Shown piece by piece: positions 1-5,974 of a stretch of 11,355 bases of DNA; the first letter of the stretch is position 1, and each line of letters begins with the position of its first letter. Under the pieces are notes generated by a model. It searched no databases. It was not told where the DNA came from and saw only the letters and a list, made by a program, of their open reading frames with translations. The stretch is from an uncultured Muribaculaceae bacterium. Its GTDB lineage: Bacteria; Bacteroidota; Bacteroidia; Bacteroidales; Muribaculaceae. The stretch is from NCBI GenBank assembly GCA_934590135.1, contig CAKTOT010000075.1, forward strand, positions 1-11,355, given 5' to 3'. Both the position numbers and the translations under genes were made by a program.

Positions 1-115
1 GGTCTGTATACTTTTCGAGGATGGCGAGTGTATGTCCGCCTTCTTCGACGGCCTTGCGAATGCCTTGAACTGCGGCAGCCGCAAAGGGCTTTTCGGTGGC
101 TAATAATACTTTCAT
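1..115 (-). CDS. serA: D-3-phosphoglycerate dehydrogenase, N-terminal fragment (runs off the window)
   Basis: Reading the minus strand from the ATG at 115-113 gives 38 codons beginning MKVLLATEKPFAAAAVQGIR and ending near LAILEKYTD, where the window stops. This matches the start of the 2-hydroxyacid dehydrogenase SerA as found in Bacteroidales: a first beta strand, then a helix and the LEKYTD segment. SerA oxidises 3-phosphoglycerate to 3-phosphohydroxypyruvate with NAD+, the first step of the phosphorylated serine pathway in the cytoplasm. The start lies 36 bp after the serC stop on the same strand, so the two are probably co-transcribed and supply consecutive steps. The catalytic and NAD-binding parts are outside the window, so the call rests on the N-terminus plus the serC neighbour. 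Confidence 0.85.
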   Translation of the reverse strand, partial: MKVLLATEKPFAAAAVQGIRKAVEEGGHTLAILEKYTD

Positions 116-151
116 TGTACTGTTGTCTTGGGTTTTAACGACTACGTTGCA

Positions 152-1222
152 TCAATGTACGGCTTGGAAGTCGGCCATGGCGTCTACAAGCACCTTGACG
201 CTGTCGATGGGAAGGGCGTTGTAGAGCGAAGCGCGGAAGCCGCCGACACTGCGGTGGCCTTTGATGCCTACTATACCGCGTTGTGTGGCAAATTCTATGA
301 AGTCTTTTTCGAGCTCCTTATATTCGGGTTTCATCACGAAGCATACGTTCATGATCGATCGGTCTGCCGGGTCGGTAACCGTACCTTTAAACATACGGCT
401 CGAGTCGATGGCTTCGTAGAGCATGGCGGCCTTTTCGAGGTCACGGCGTTCGAGTTCCTTGATACCGCCGAGGTCCTTGTAGTAGCGCAGGGTCTGCAGA
501 GCCGAGAATATAGGCAGTACGGGCGGAGTATTGAACATCGAGCCCTTGGCTACGTGCGTGCGGTAGTCGAGCATAGTGGGGATGGGTCGGTCGACGTGCC
601 CGAGGGCATCTTCGCGCACGATGACGATGGTGACGCCGGCGGGAGCGAGGTTCTTCTGTGCTCCGGCGTATATTGCGTCATACTTGGAGACATCCACGGC
701 GCGCGAGAAGATATCCGAACTCATATCGGCCACAAGACGGCAGGGTACATCGGGATCTTTGCGTATCTCGGTACCGTAGATGGTATTGTTGGATGTATAG
801 TGGAAGTAGTCACTATCGGCAGGTACGGTGAAGCCCTTGGGTATATGGGTGTAGTTGTCGGCTTCGCCGGAGGCCACGACATTCACTTCGCCGAAGAGGC
901 GTGCTTCTTTGATGGCCTTGTGCGCCCATGTACCGGTGTCAAGATAGCTGGCGCGAGTGCGCAGCAGGTTGAAAGGTATCATGCAGAACTGCATCGAGGC
1001 ACCTCCTCCGAGCCACAGCACGCTATAGCCCTCGGGAATTTCGAGAAGTTCTTTGACAAGAGCCGAGGCTTCGTCAATAACAGCTTGGAACTCTTTGCTG
1101 CGGTGCGAAACTTCCAAAATGGACAGTCCGGTGTCAGCAAAATTGATGATTGCGTCTGCCGTATTCTGGATGGTGTACTGACTCAGAATTGATGGACCGG
1201 CATAGAAGTTATGCTTCTTCAT
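152..1222 (-). CDS. serC: Phosphoserine aminotransferase
   Basis: The 356-residue protein is the normal length for SerC, a PLP enzyme that converts 3-phosphohydroxypyruvate and glutamate to phosphoserine (it also serves pyridoxal phosphate synthesis in some bacteria). Visible motifs are the N-terminal HNFYAGPS, the glycine-rich LGGGASMQF at about 71-79, the DTGTWA stretch at about 95-100, the PLP-lysine segment AGAQKNLAPAG with Lys190 as the probable Schiff-base lysine, and the C-terminal GHRSVGGFRASLYNA at 322-336. I chose the ATG at 1222 because MKKHNFYAGPS is the usual family start; an in-frame ATG six bases upstream (1228) is equally possible. The open frame extends further upstream through the tRNA, but that part is not coding. 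A promoter lies about 95 bp upstream and serA follows after 36 bp. Confidence 0.96.
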   Translation of the reverse strand: MKKHNFYAGPSILSQYTIQNTADAIINFADTGLSILEVSHRSKEFQAVIDEASALVKELLEIPEGYSVLWLGGGASMQFCMIPFNLLRTRASYLDTGTWAHKAIKEARLFGEVNVVASGEADNYTHIPKGFTVPADSDYFHYTSNNTIYGTEIRKDPDVPCRLVADMSSDIFSRAVDVSKYDAIYAGAQKNLAPAGVTIVIVREDALGHVDRPIPTMLDYRTHVAKGSMFNTPPVLPIFSALQTLRYYKDLGGIKELERRDLEKAAMLYEAIDSSRMFKGTVTDPADRSIMNVCFVMKPEYKELEKDFIEFATQRGIVGIKGHRSVGGFRASLYNALPIDSVKVLVDAMADFQAVH

Positions 1223-1269
1223 ACTCATAGTGTTTGTATTATTATAGGTTTGTCTTTCGATTTGTGTCC

Positions 1270-1317
1270 GTGCCGAGCGCCGCCGCGTGACAGTGTGCCA
1301 TGACAGAGCGCTTGCAC
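1270..1317 (-). other. Possible structured leader of the serC mRNA
   Basis: If transcription starts about 5-7 bases after the -7 box, serC has a leader of roughly 90 nt. Its 5' part can fold. GTGC at 1317-1314 pairs with GCAC at 1273-1270, and AGCGC at 1312-1308 pairs with GCGCT at 1280-1276, with a small internal loop between. The loop carries two copies of TGACAG (plus-strand 1288-1293 and 1301-1306). No known riboswitch or attenuator pattern is recognised; the fold was paired by eye. Confidence 0.35.
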
Positions 1318-1321
1318 GGGG

Positions 1322-1351
1322 CAAATATAGCGATATTTTTTGTGATGCAAT
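1322..1351 (-). promoter_or_regulatory. Bacteroidota-type promoter of serC (serA)
   Basis: On the minus strand a perfect TAnnTTTG box, TATATTTG, lies at 1329-1322, with ATTG at 1351-1348 as the -33 element. The spacer is 18 bp, which suits the phylum's primary sigma factor. Transcription should begin near 1315 and read into serC. The -33 element sits in the loop of a 12-bp inverted repeat. Confidence 0.75.
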
Positions 1352-1369
1352 ACGATTATCACAAAAAAT
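1335..1369. repeat. 12-bp perfect inverted repeat around the serC -33 element
   Basis: ATTTTTTGTGAT (1335-1346) and ATCACAAAAAAT (1358-1369) are exact reverse complements separated by 11 bases. Two further pairs (1331-1332 with 1370-1371) form after a two-base bulge. The repeat lies between the tRNA terminator and serC. The gap between the arms contains the -33 ATTG and the spacer overlaps the left arm, so the repeat could be a dyad operator. Alternatively it is an A/T-rich hairpin that backs up the tRNA terminator. Confidence 0.7.
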
Positions 1370-1374
1370 CGTGT

Positions 1375-1409
1375 AAAAAAGTAAGAGGTCCATCTTCTGA
1401 TGGACCTCT
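1375..1409 (-). terminator. Rho-independent terminator of tRNA(fMet)
   Basis: On the minus strand a perfect 11-bp stem (1409-1399 with 1394-1384) closes a four-base loop. It begins eight bases after the CCA end of the tRNA. Three bases after the stem comes a run of six T (1380-1375). This is a textbook intrinsic terminator and should separate the tRNA transcript from serC. Confidence 0.88.
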
Positions 1410-1416
1410 CGATACT

Positions 1417-1491
<75 letters not shown>

Positions 1492-1505
1492 ATGTTTCAG
1501 TGGTG

Positions 1506-1537
1506 CAAAGGTAGACACTTCTGCCGAGATAGACAAA
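1506..1537 (-). promoter_or_regulatory. Bacteroidota-type promoter of tRNA(fMet)
   Basis: On the minus strand TTTG (1537-1534) and TACCTTTG (1513-1506) match the -33 and -7 consensus exactly, with a 20-bp spacer. The predicted start is around 1500, leaving a leader of about ten bases before the mature 5' end at 1491. This is the best-matching promoter in the window. Confidence 0.85.
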
Positions 1538-1707
1538 TGATTTAACAGTATTTAACCCGACCGAACCACAATAATTGCCGTTTTAGAGCCATACATCGGC
1601 ACCCTACCCTCCTTATTATCAATACATACACACCTATTTATCACGACAAGCGAACGAACGAACAGACACTTCCGTCTTATTGTCCGTTAGAGCAATGCAA
1701 TATTAAA

Positions 1708-1727
1708 TTTAGCGTTTTTTGGCTAAA
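1708..1727. repeat. Short inverted repeat upstream of mltG
   Basis: TTTAGC (1708-1713) and GCTAAA (1722-1727) are reverse complements around an 8-base T-rich gap. The right arm lies where the -33 element of the mltG promoter would be expected, and no good TTTG is present at that spacing. It could be a regulator site or a chance match in A/T-rich DNA. Confidence 0.35.
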
Positions 1728-1746
1728 CGATTAGGCCGATAAGTAT

Positions 1747-1754
1747 TAACTTTG
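1747..1754 (+). promoter_or_regulatory. Probable -7 box of the mltG promoter
   Basis: TAACTTTG fits TAnnTTTG exactly. It ends only four bases before the mltG ATG at 1759, so transcription from it would begin at or within a few bases of the start codon. The nearest TTTG upstream (1718-1721) gives a 25-bp spacer, longer than usual, so the -33 element is weak or missing. Confidence 0.55.
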
Positions 1755-1758
1755 CCGT

Positions 1759-2862
1759 ATGGAAAAGACCGGTCAAGGTGCAACGACAACCAATGCGCCA
1801 CACAACAATAGAACCAAATCGAAAGGCAAGGCGGCCAAAGGCACGCGCCGGCGCAAAGTCTTGCTATATACAGCCGCAGCCATAGCAGTGCTCATCGTCA
1901 TAGCCGGCGTATGGGCATGGACCACCATAGCACGCACTTACGATGGCGCACAGCCCGTGCGCATATACATTCCGCGCGGCGCCGATTCGGAAGCCGTCTC
2001 CAAGATTCTTACCGACAGCCTCGGCGACTACGGCGCCACCGTAGCCCGGATATGGCAGTGGCGCGACGGCCGGCCGGAGGTTGCCGCCGGATCTTACGTA
2101 ATATCCGAGGGAGACCGTGCCTGGTCGGTAGTCAATAGACTGCGTATGGGCGCCCAGACACCCATACGTCTAACGTTCAACAACGTACGCACGCTCGGCG
2201 ACCTGGCTTCGCGCATCAGCGCCAAGATGATTTGGGACTCCGCAGCTTTTATCAACGGCTGCGCCGAAGTCCTCCCCGCTATGGGCTACGATACACCAGA
2301 GCAGTACCTCGCCGCCTTTGTCCCGGACACCTACGAAGCATTTTGGACCGACAGCCCGGCCAAGACCATCAAACGCCTGACCTCGGTGCGCGATGCTTTT
2401 TGGAGCGCGGAACGACGCCGACAAGCCAAGAGCTTAGGCCTTACGCCCGTACAGGTGACCACCCTGGCATCCATAGTTGAGGAAGAAACAGCCAAAACCG
2501 ACGAACGGCCCAAGGTAGCGCGGCTGTATCTCAACCGCTTGGCAATAGATATGCCTCTGCAAGCCGACCCGACCGTCAAATTTGCCATAGGCGACCCCAC
2601 CCTGCGCCGTATCACCGCGCCCATGCTCCGCACACCATCGCCATACAACACCTATCTTAATAAGGGCCTCCCGCCGGGTCCGATACGTATGCCCGAGCGA
2701 GGCACCATCGATGCCGTATTGCACGCGCCTCAACACAATTATATATATATGTGTGCACGCGAAGACTTCAGCGGATACCACGACTTCACCGCCGACTATG
2801 CCGCGCACAAAGCCAACGGCGCCCGCTATCGCGCTGCGCTCGATGCCCGCGGCATCAAGTGA
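1759..2862 (+). CDS. mltG: Endolytic murein transglycosylase (YceG/MltG family)
   Basis: The 367-residue protein is an inner-membrane lytic transglycosylase that cuts nascent peptidoglycan strands and is thought to end glycan elongation. Residues 1-33 form a basic cytoplasmic tail and 34-55 a single membrane helix. A LysM-like region spans about 65-130, and the catalytic YceG domain lies at about 135-360. The signature ASIVEEET at 237-244 carries the expected catalytic glutamate (probably Glu241). LQADPTV at 267-273 and SPYNTYLNKGLPPGPI at 294-309 are other family hallmarks. The start is the only ATG before the membrane helix. It is divergent from the tRNA gene, and the next plus-strand gene starts 104 bp after its stop. 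The -7 box almost touches the ATG, suggesting a leaderless or near-leaderless mRNA. Confidence 0.95.
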   Translation: MEKTGQGATTTNAPHNNRTKSKGKAAKGTRRRKVLLYTAAAIAVLIVIAGVWAWTTIARTYDGAQPVRIYIPRGADSEAVSKILTDSLGDYGATVARIWQWRDGRPEVAAGSYVISEGDRAWSVVNRLRMGAQTPIRLTFNNVRTLGDLASRISAKMIWDSAAFINGCAEVLPAMGYDTPEQYLAAFVPDTYEAFWTDSPAKTIKRLTSVRDAFWSAERRRQAKSLGLTPVQVTTLASIVEEETAKTDERPKVARLYLNRLAIDMPLQADPTVKFAIGDPTLRRITAPMLRTPSPYNTYLNKGLPPGPIRMPERGTIDAVLHAPQHNYIYMCAREDFSGYHDFTADYAAHKANGARYRAALDARGIK

Positions 2863-2893
2863 TTTCCCCACCCCAATTCACGCCATTACAGAA

Positions 2894-2901
2894 TACATTT
2901 G
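2894..2901 (+). promoter_or_regulatory. Possible -7 box before the zinc-ribbon/PNPOx gene
   Basis: TACATTTG matches TAnnTTTG and lies 32 bp after the mltG stop and 65 bp before the next ATG. No TTTG is seen at the expected -33 distance, where the sequence is C-rich, so this is a half-supported promoter. Confidence 0.45.
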
Positions 2902-2966
2902 CGGCCGCCGACAACGGCCCCAAAAACCATACTATCTTTCAACAAAAAAACGGAAAACAAATCATT

Positions 2967-3647
2967 ATGAAACAAGAAATTTGCCAAAGTTGCGGAATGC
3001 CGCTCACCAAAGACAACCTCGGAACGGAAGCCAACGGAGACCGCAGCGAAGAATACTGCTGCTATTGCTATAAGAACGGAGCGTTTCTCAACGACCTCAA
3101 CATGAGCCAAATGATTGAATTTTGCGCTCAATTCACCGACCAGATAAACCAACAAGCCGGATGGAATCTGACACCACAGCAAGCCAAGGCCCAGATGCGT
3201 AAGTATTTCCCGACACTCAAACGCTGGAAACAAAAAGACACGAGAACTATAGTCGAGAAAGCGGCTCACCTTCTGACTCAATGCACCGAAGTCACACTGG
3301 CATCGGTAAACGCAGACGGCTACCCCAGGCCTGTCCCTATGTCAAAAATTGCTGCGACAGGATGCAACGACGTTTGGGTCGCTACAGTCGCCGACTCCGA
3401 GAAAGTATCCGATTTCAGGACAAATAATAAGGCCGGGCTTTCATACTCGTTTTACGGCGACTGCGTGTCACTGCGCGGCACTGTCGAAATAATCAGCGAC
3501 GATGAGACACGCCGGTCTATGTGGCAGGAGTGTCTAATCGACTATTTCCCGGGAGGACCGACCGACCCCAACTACGTACTATTGCATTTCGTAGGTACGG
3601 AAGCTACAATATGGACTGACGACGACTTTGCACGCGAGCACGTCTGA
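2967..3647 (+). CDS. Zinc-ribbon and pyridoxamine 5'-phosphate oxidase-like protein
   Basis: The 226-residue protein has two parts. Residues 1-40 are a putative zinc ribbon with CQSC (Cys6, Cys9) and CCYC (Cys31, Cys34) as likely metal ligands, followed by a helical stretch to about 85. Residues from about 90 to 222 resemble the PNPOx-like split-barrel family ('general stress protein 26' type), with TLASVNADGYPRPVPMSKI at 110-128, DVWVATVADSEKVSDFR at 135-151 and a terminal HFVGTEATIW strand. Such proteins often bind FMN or F420-like cofactors, but substrate and reaction are unknown here and true PNP oxidase activity should not be assumed. It seems cytoplasmic, with no signal or membrane segment. 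The start at 2967 is favoured because the zinc ribbon begins at once (MKQEICQSCGMPL). It is probably its own transcription unit or co-transcribed with mltG. Confidence 0.85.
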   Translation: MKQEICQSCGMPLTKDNLGTEANGDRSEEYCCYCYKNGAFLNDLNMSQMIEFCAQFTDQINQQAGWNLTPQQAKAQMRKYFPTLKRWKQKDTRTIVEKAAHLLTQCTEVTLASVNADGYPRPVPMSKIAATGCNDVWVATVADSEKVSDFRTNNKAGLSYSFYGDCVSLRGTVEIISDDETRRSMWQECLIDYFPGGPTDPNYVLLHFVGTEATIWTDDDFAREHV

Positions 3648-3682
3648 CACATGTCGTAAAGACCATTTGTCGGGTACGCCAC

Positions 3683-3713
3683 ATAAGGCATAGCCTATTT
3701 GTTTAAGCCTTAT
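3683..3713 (+). terminator. Weak candidate terminator after the PNPOx-like gene
   Basis: ATAAGGC (3683-3689) pairs with GCCTTAT (3707-3713) as a 7-bp stem around a 17-base loop, 35 bp after the stop codon. An alternative smaller hairpin is AGGC with GCCT at 3693-3696. No clear T-run follows, so termination is uncertain. Confidence 0.3.
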
Positions 3714-3790
3714 TCATCCTTATCGGCCGCCAAATCGCTGCATAGCGCAAATTTCCTTAGCCGAGAGTTCCGCATTTCGGCAAAAGTATG

Positions 3791-3798
3791 TAAATTTG
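3791..3798 (+). promoter_or_regulatory. Probable promoter of the 3835-11351 block (-7 box)
   Basis: TAAATTTG matches TAnnTTTG and lies 36 bp before the ATG at 3835, giving an expected leader of about 30 nt. The -33 region has only a GTTC (3767-3770) at a 20-bp spacing. The box overlaps direct repeats GTAAATTT/GTAAATTG (3790-3805) and is flanked by TTTCGG (3775-3780) and CCGAAA (3809-3814), which are reverse complements. Confidence 0.55.
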
Positions 3799-3834
3799 TA
3801 AATTGTAACCGAAAGACAGAATAAGACACACGTC

Positions 3835-4830
3835 ATGAACATATTCAAATATGCACAAAGCCTGCGGCGTATTGCAGCCGTAGCCGTCATTGCCACAATA
3901 GCCGCCTCGGCATCTTACGCCGCCGATGATCCGCAGTTGCTTGTCGAGATGCCCGTGCCGCCGGACGAGATTGTACGTATGGACCAGCGCGCCAACTACA
4001 TACTTGACAATTTCTGGAAAAACTGCAACTTCAAGAGCATTTTCTCCTCCAAGGAGCGACTGGACTATACCATGGGCCAATTCTTTGCACTGACGCCTCT
4101 GGCGACCGCCGATACGGTACACATTGCCATCAATCGCCTGCTCGCCGGCGTGGAACGATCGGCGCCCAAACAGTTGCCCGAGCTGGCACGCATAGCCGAG
4201 CGCTGGACCTTTGCCGACAGCGCCGAATACCAGAGCGATGAACTATATTTGCCTTTCGTAAAGGCTGTAGTTGATTGCAAAAAGGTCAAAGGCGCCGAGC
4301 GTACACGCTTCGAGGCGCAGTACAAAGTTTTGACATCCAGCAGCGTCGGATGCACCGTACCCGACTTTGAGTTTGTACGTCCAGATGGTACCACCGGACA
4401 CTTCGGCGAAGTGGATGCGCCATACATCCTGCTGATGTTCTTCGACCCCGATTGTGCCGACTGCCGACTGGCCAAGGCCCGCTTCAGCGCCGATTACGCC
4501 ATCAATTGGCTGTGTCAAAAGAACATACTGAAAATAGTTGCAATATACCCCGGTGAGGACAACGACCAATGGCGTGCCGAGGCCCTCGATATGCCCGACA
4601 CATGGGTCAAAGGCAGTTGTGCCGATGCAGACACATACTTTGCCATGCCCACCATGCCAATGCTTTACTATATAGACAAGAATCATGTGATTCAGGTCAA
4701 AGAAATCAAGCCGGACAACGTGCTCAAAGCATTCCAAGCCCTTGTACGCAATATCGTCAACAGCGCACAATCCGCAGACAGTGACAAGCCTGCCGAGAAC
4801 GACGGCGAAGGACAACCGAAATCCGAATAA
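3835..4830 (+). CDS. Secreted DUF5106-type thioredoxin-like protein
   Basis: The 331-residue protein starts with a signal peptide (basic MNIFKYAQSLRR, hydrophobic 13-25, likely cut after SYA near residue 29), so it should act in the periplasm or be membrane-associated. Residues about 35-165 are helical and resemble the DUF5106 region common in Bacteroidales. Residues about 172-310 look like a thioredoxin fold: a VPDFEFVRPDG strand, LLMFFDPDCADC with a CxxC pair (Cys207, Cys210), and TMPMLYYID with a likely cis-proline at 275. A hydrophilic tail (312-331) follows. Redox exchange with an unknown partner is the natural inference; its direction (oxidase, reductase or isomerase) cannot be told. 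The intervening residues A-D and the unusual DPDC context differ from classic WCGPC. It leads the co-directional block, with mnmA 30 bp downstream. Confidence 0.78.
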   Translation: MNIFKYAQSLRRIAAVAVIATIAASASYAADDPQLLVEMPVPPDEIVRMDQRANYILDNFWKNCNFKSIFSSKERLDYTMGQFFALTPLATADTVHIAINRLLAGVERSAPKQLPELARIAERWTFADSAEYQSDELYLPFVKAVVDCKKVKGAERTRFEAQYKVLTSSSVGCTVPDFEFVRPDGTTGHFGEVDAPYILLMFFDPDCADCRLAKARFSADYAINWLCQKNILKIVAIYPGEDNDQWRAEALDMPDTWVKGSCADADTYFAMPTMPMLYYIDKNHVIQVKEIKPDNVLKAFQALVRNIVNSAQSADSDKPAENDGEGQPKSE

Positions 4831-4860
4831 ACCACACGCATGTAAGACCCGGCATAAAAG

Positions 4861-5967
4861 ATGAAGATAGCCGTACTGATTTCCGGAGGCGTCGATAGCG
4901 CCGTAGCCGTCTACCGACTACTCGAACAGGGGCACGACCTGCACCTATTCTACATACGCATAGGCCTGGACAACGGCGAAGGCGACTGCTCGGCCGATGA
5001 AGATATAGAAATGTGCACACTGATAGCACGTCGCTTCGGTTTGCCTTTCGAGGTGGTCTCGCTGCATCAAGAATATTGGGACAATGTGATGGAATACGCC
5101 CTGCGCACCGTGCGCCAAGGGCTGACGCCAAATCCCGATATAATGTGCAACAAGATGATAAAGTTCGGATACTTCGAACAACGCTGGGGACACCTCTACG
5201 ACATGACCGCCACAGGCCATTACGCCACAGTCATCACCGATGCCGACGGCCACAAATGGCTGGGCACAGCCATCGACCCGGTCAAGGACCAGACCGACTT
5301 CCTGGCTCGCATATCCTACGAACAACTAAGCCACCTGATATTCCCCATAGGCGACCTACCCAAAGAGGACGTACGCCGCATCGCCGCCGAAGTGCGGATG
5401 CCCAACGCCATGCGCAAAGACTCGCAAGGCATTTGCTTCCTTGGCAAAATCAATTACAACGACTTCATACGACGCCATTTGGGCGAACGTCCCGGCCCGA
5501 TTATCGAAATCGAAACCGGCCGCAAGCTGGGCGAGCACCGCGGATTTTGGTTTCACACCATAGGGCAGCGTAAGGGACTGGGCCTCAGCGGAGGACCATG
5601 GTATGTCGTGCGCAAAAACGCCCACGACAACGTCGTATACGTCTCCGGCGGATACGACACGACCAAACAATACGGCGACACACTGCCGCTCACCGAGATG
5701 CACTACATCTCCGGATGCCCATGGACCATCGAACAACTATCAAAAGGCGTTGACATAACCTTTAAGAACAGACATACGCCCGAATTTACGGACGCCACAA
5801 TGACATTGGCCGACAACGGCGACTACATTGTACGTGCCACTCATCCCATTCAAGGCATAGCACCCGGCCAGTTTTGCGTAATCTACGACAAAGAACGACG
5901 CCGCTGCTTCGGCTCGGGCATCATCACCGGAGCAAGCGTCATCACCGACAATTCAGACACAAAATAA
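4861..5967 (+). CDS. mnmA: tRNA-specific 2-thiouridylase
   Basis: The 368-residue protein is the standard MnmA length. It activates U34 of tRNA Lys, Glu and Gln with ATP and inserts sulfur delivered as a persulfide, giving the s2U part of mnm5s2U-type wobble bases. The PP-loop SGGVDS is at 8-13. The catalytic nucleophile is probably Cys96 in NPDIMCNK, and the second cysteine, which carries the persulfide, is Cys192 in GICFLG. ATGHYA at 117-122, KDQTDFL at 142-148 and HTIGQRKGLGL at 232-242 are further family motifs. The GEGDCSADEDIEMC segment at 39-52 marks the Bacteroidetes-type branch rather than the E. coli one. Bacteroidota genomes often carry more than one mnmA-like gene, so this copy may have a paralogue. 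The next gene begins seven bases after its stop, suggesting co-transcription. Confidence 0.93.
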   Translation: MKIAVLISGGVDSAVAVYRLLEQGHDLHLFYIRIGLDNGEGDCSADEDIEMCTLIARRFGLPFEVVSLHQEYWDNVMEYALRTVRQGLTPNPDIMCNKMIKFGYFEQRWGHLYDMTATGHYATVITDADGHKWLGTAIDPVKDQTDFLARISYEQLSHLIFPIGDLPKEDVRRIAAEVRMPNAMRKDSQGICFLGKINYNDFIRRHLGERPGPIIEIETGRKLGEHRGFWFHTIGQRKGLGLSGGPWYVVRKNAHDNVVYVSGGYDTTKQYGDTLPLTEMHYISGCPWTIEQLSKGVDITFKNRHTPEFTDATMTLADNGDYIVRATHPIQGIAPGQFCVIYDKERRRCFGSGIITGASVITDNSDTK

Positions 5968-5974
5968 TACGACC

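Noticed and set aside
128..1192. A 354-codon open frame on the plus strand opposite serC.
   Set aside because: The minus strand holds an unambiguous full-length SerC; the plus-strand translation has no recognisable domain and reflects codon bias of serC.
1651..1662. Three tandem CGAA units.
   Set aside because: Too short to be a meaningful repeat and not repeated elsewhere that I can see.
2903..2919. GGCCG/CGGCC hairpin after mltG as a terminator.
   Set aside because: The stem is only five pairs and is followed by A-rich, not T-rich, sequence; it also lies just after a possible -7 box.
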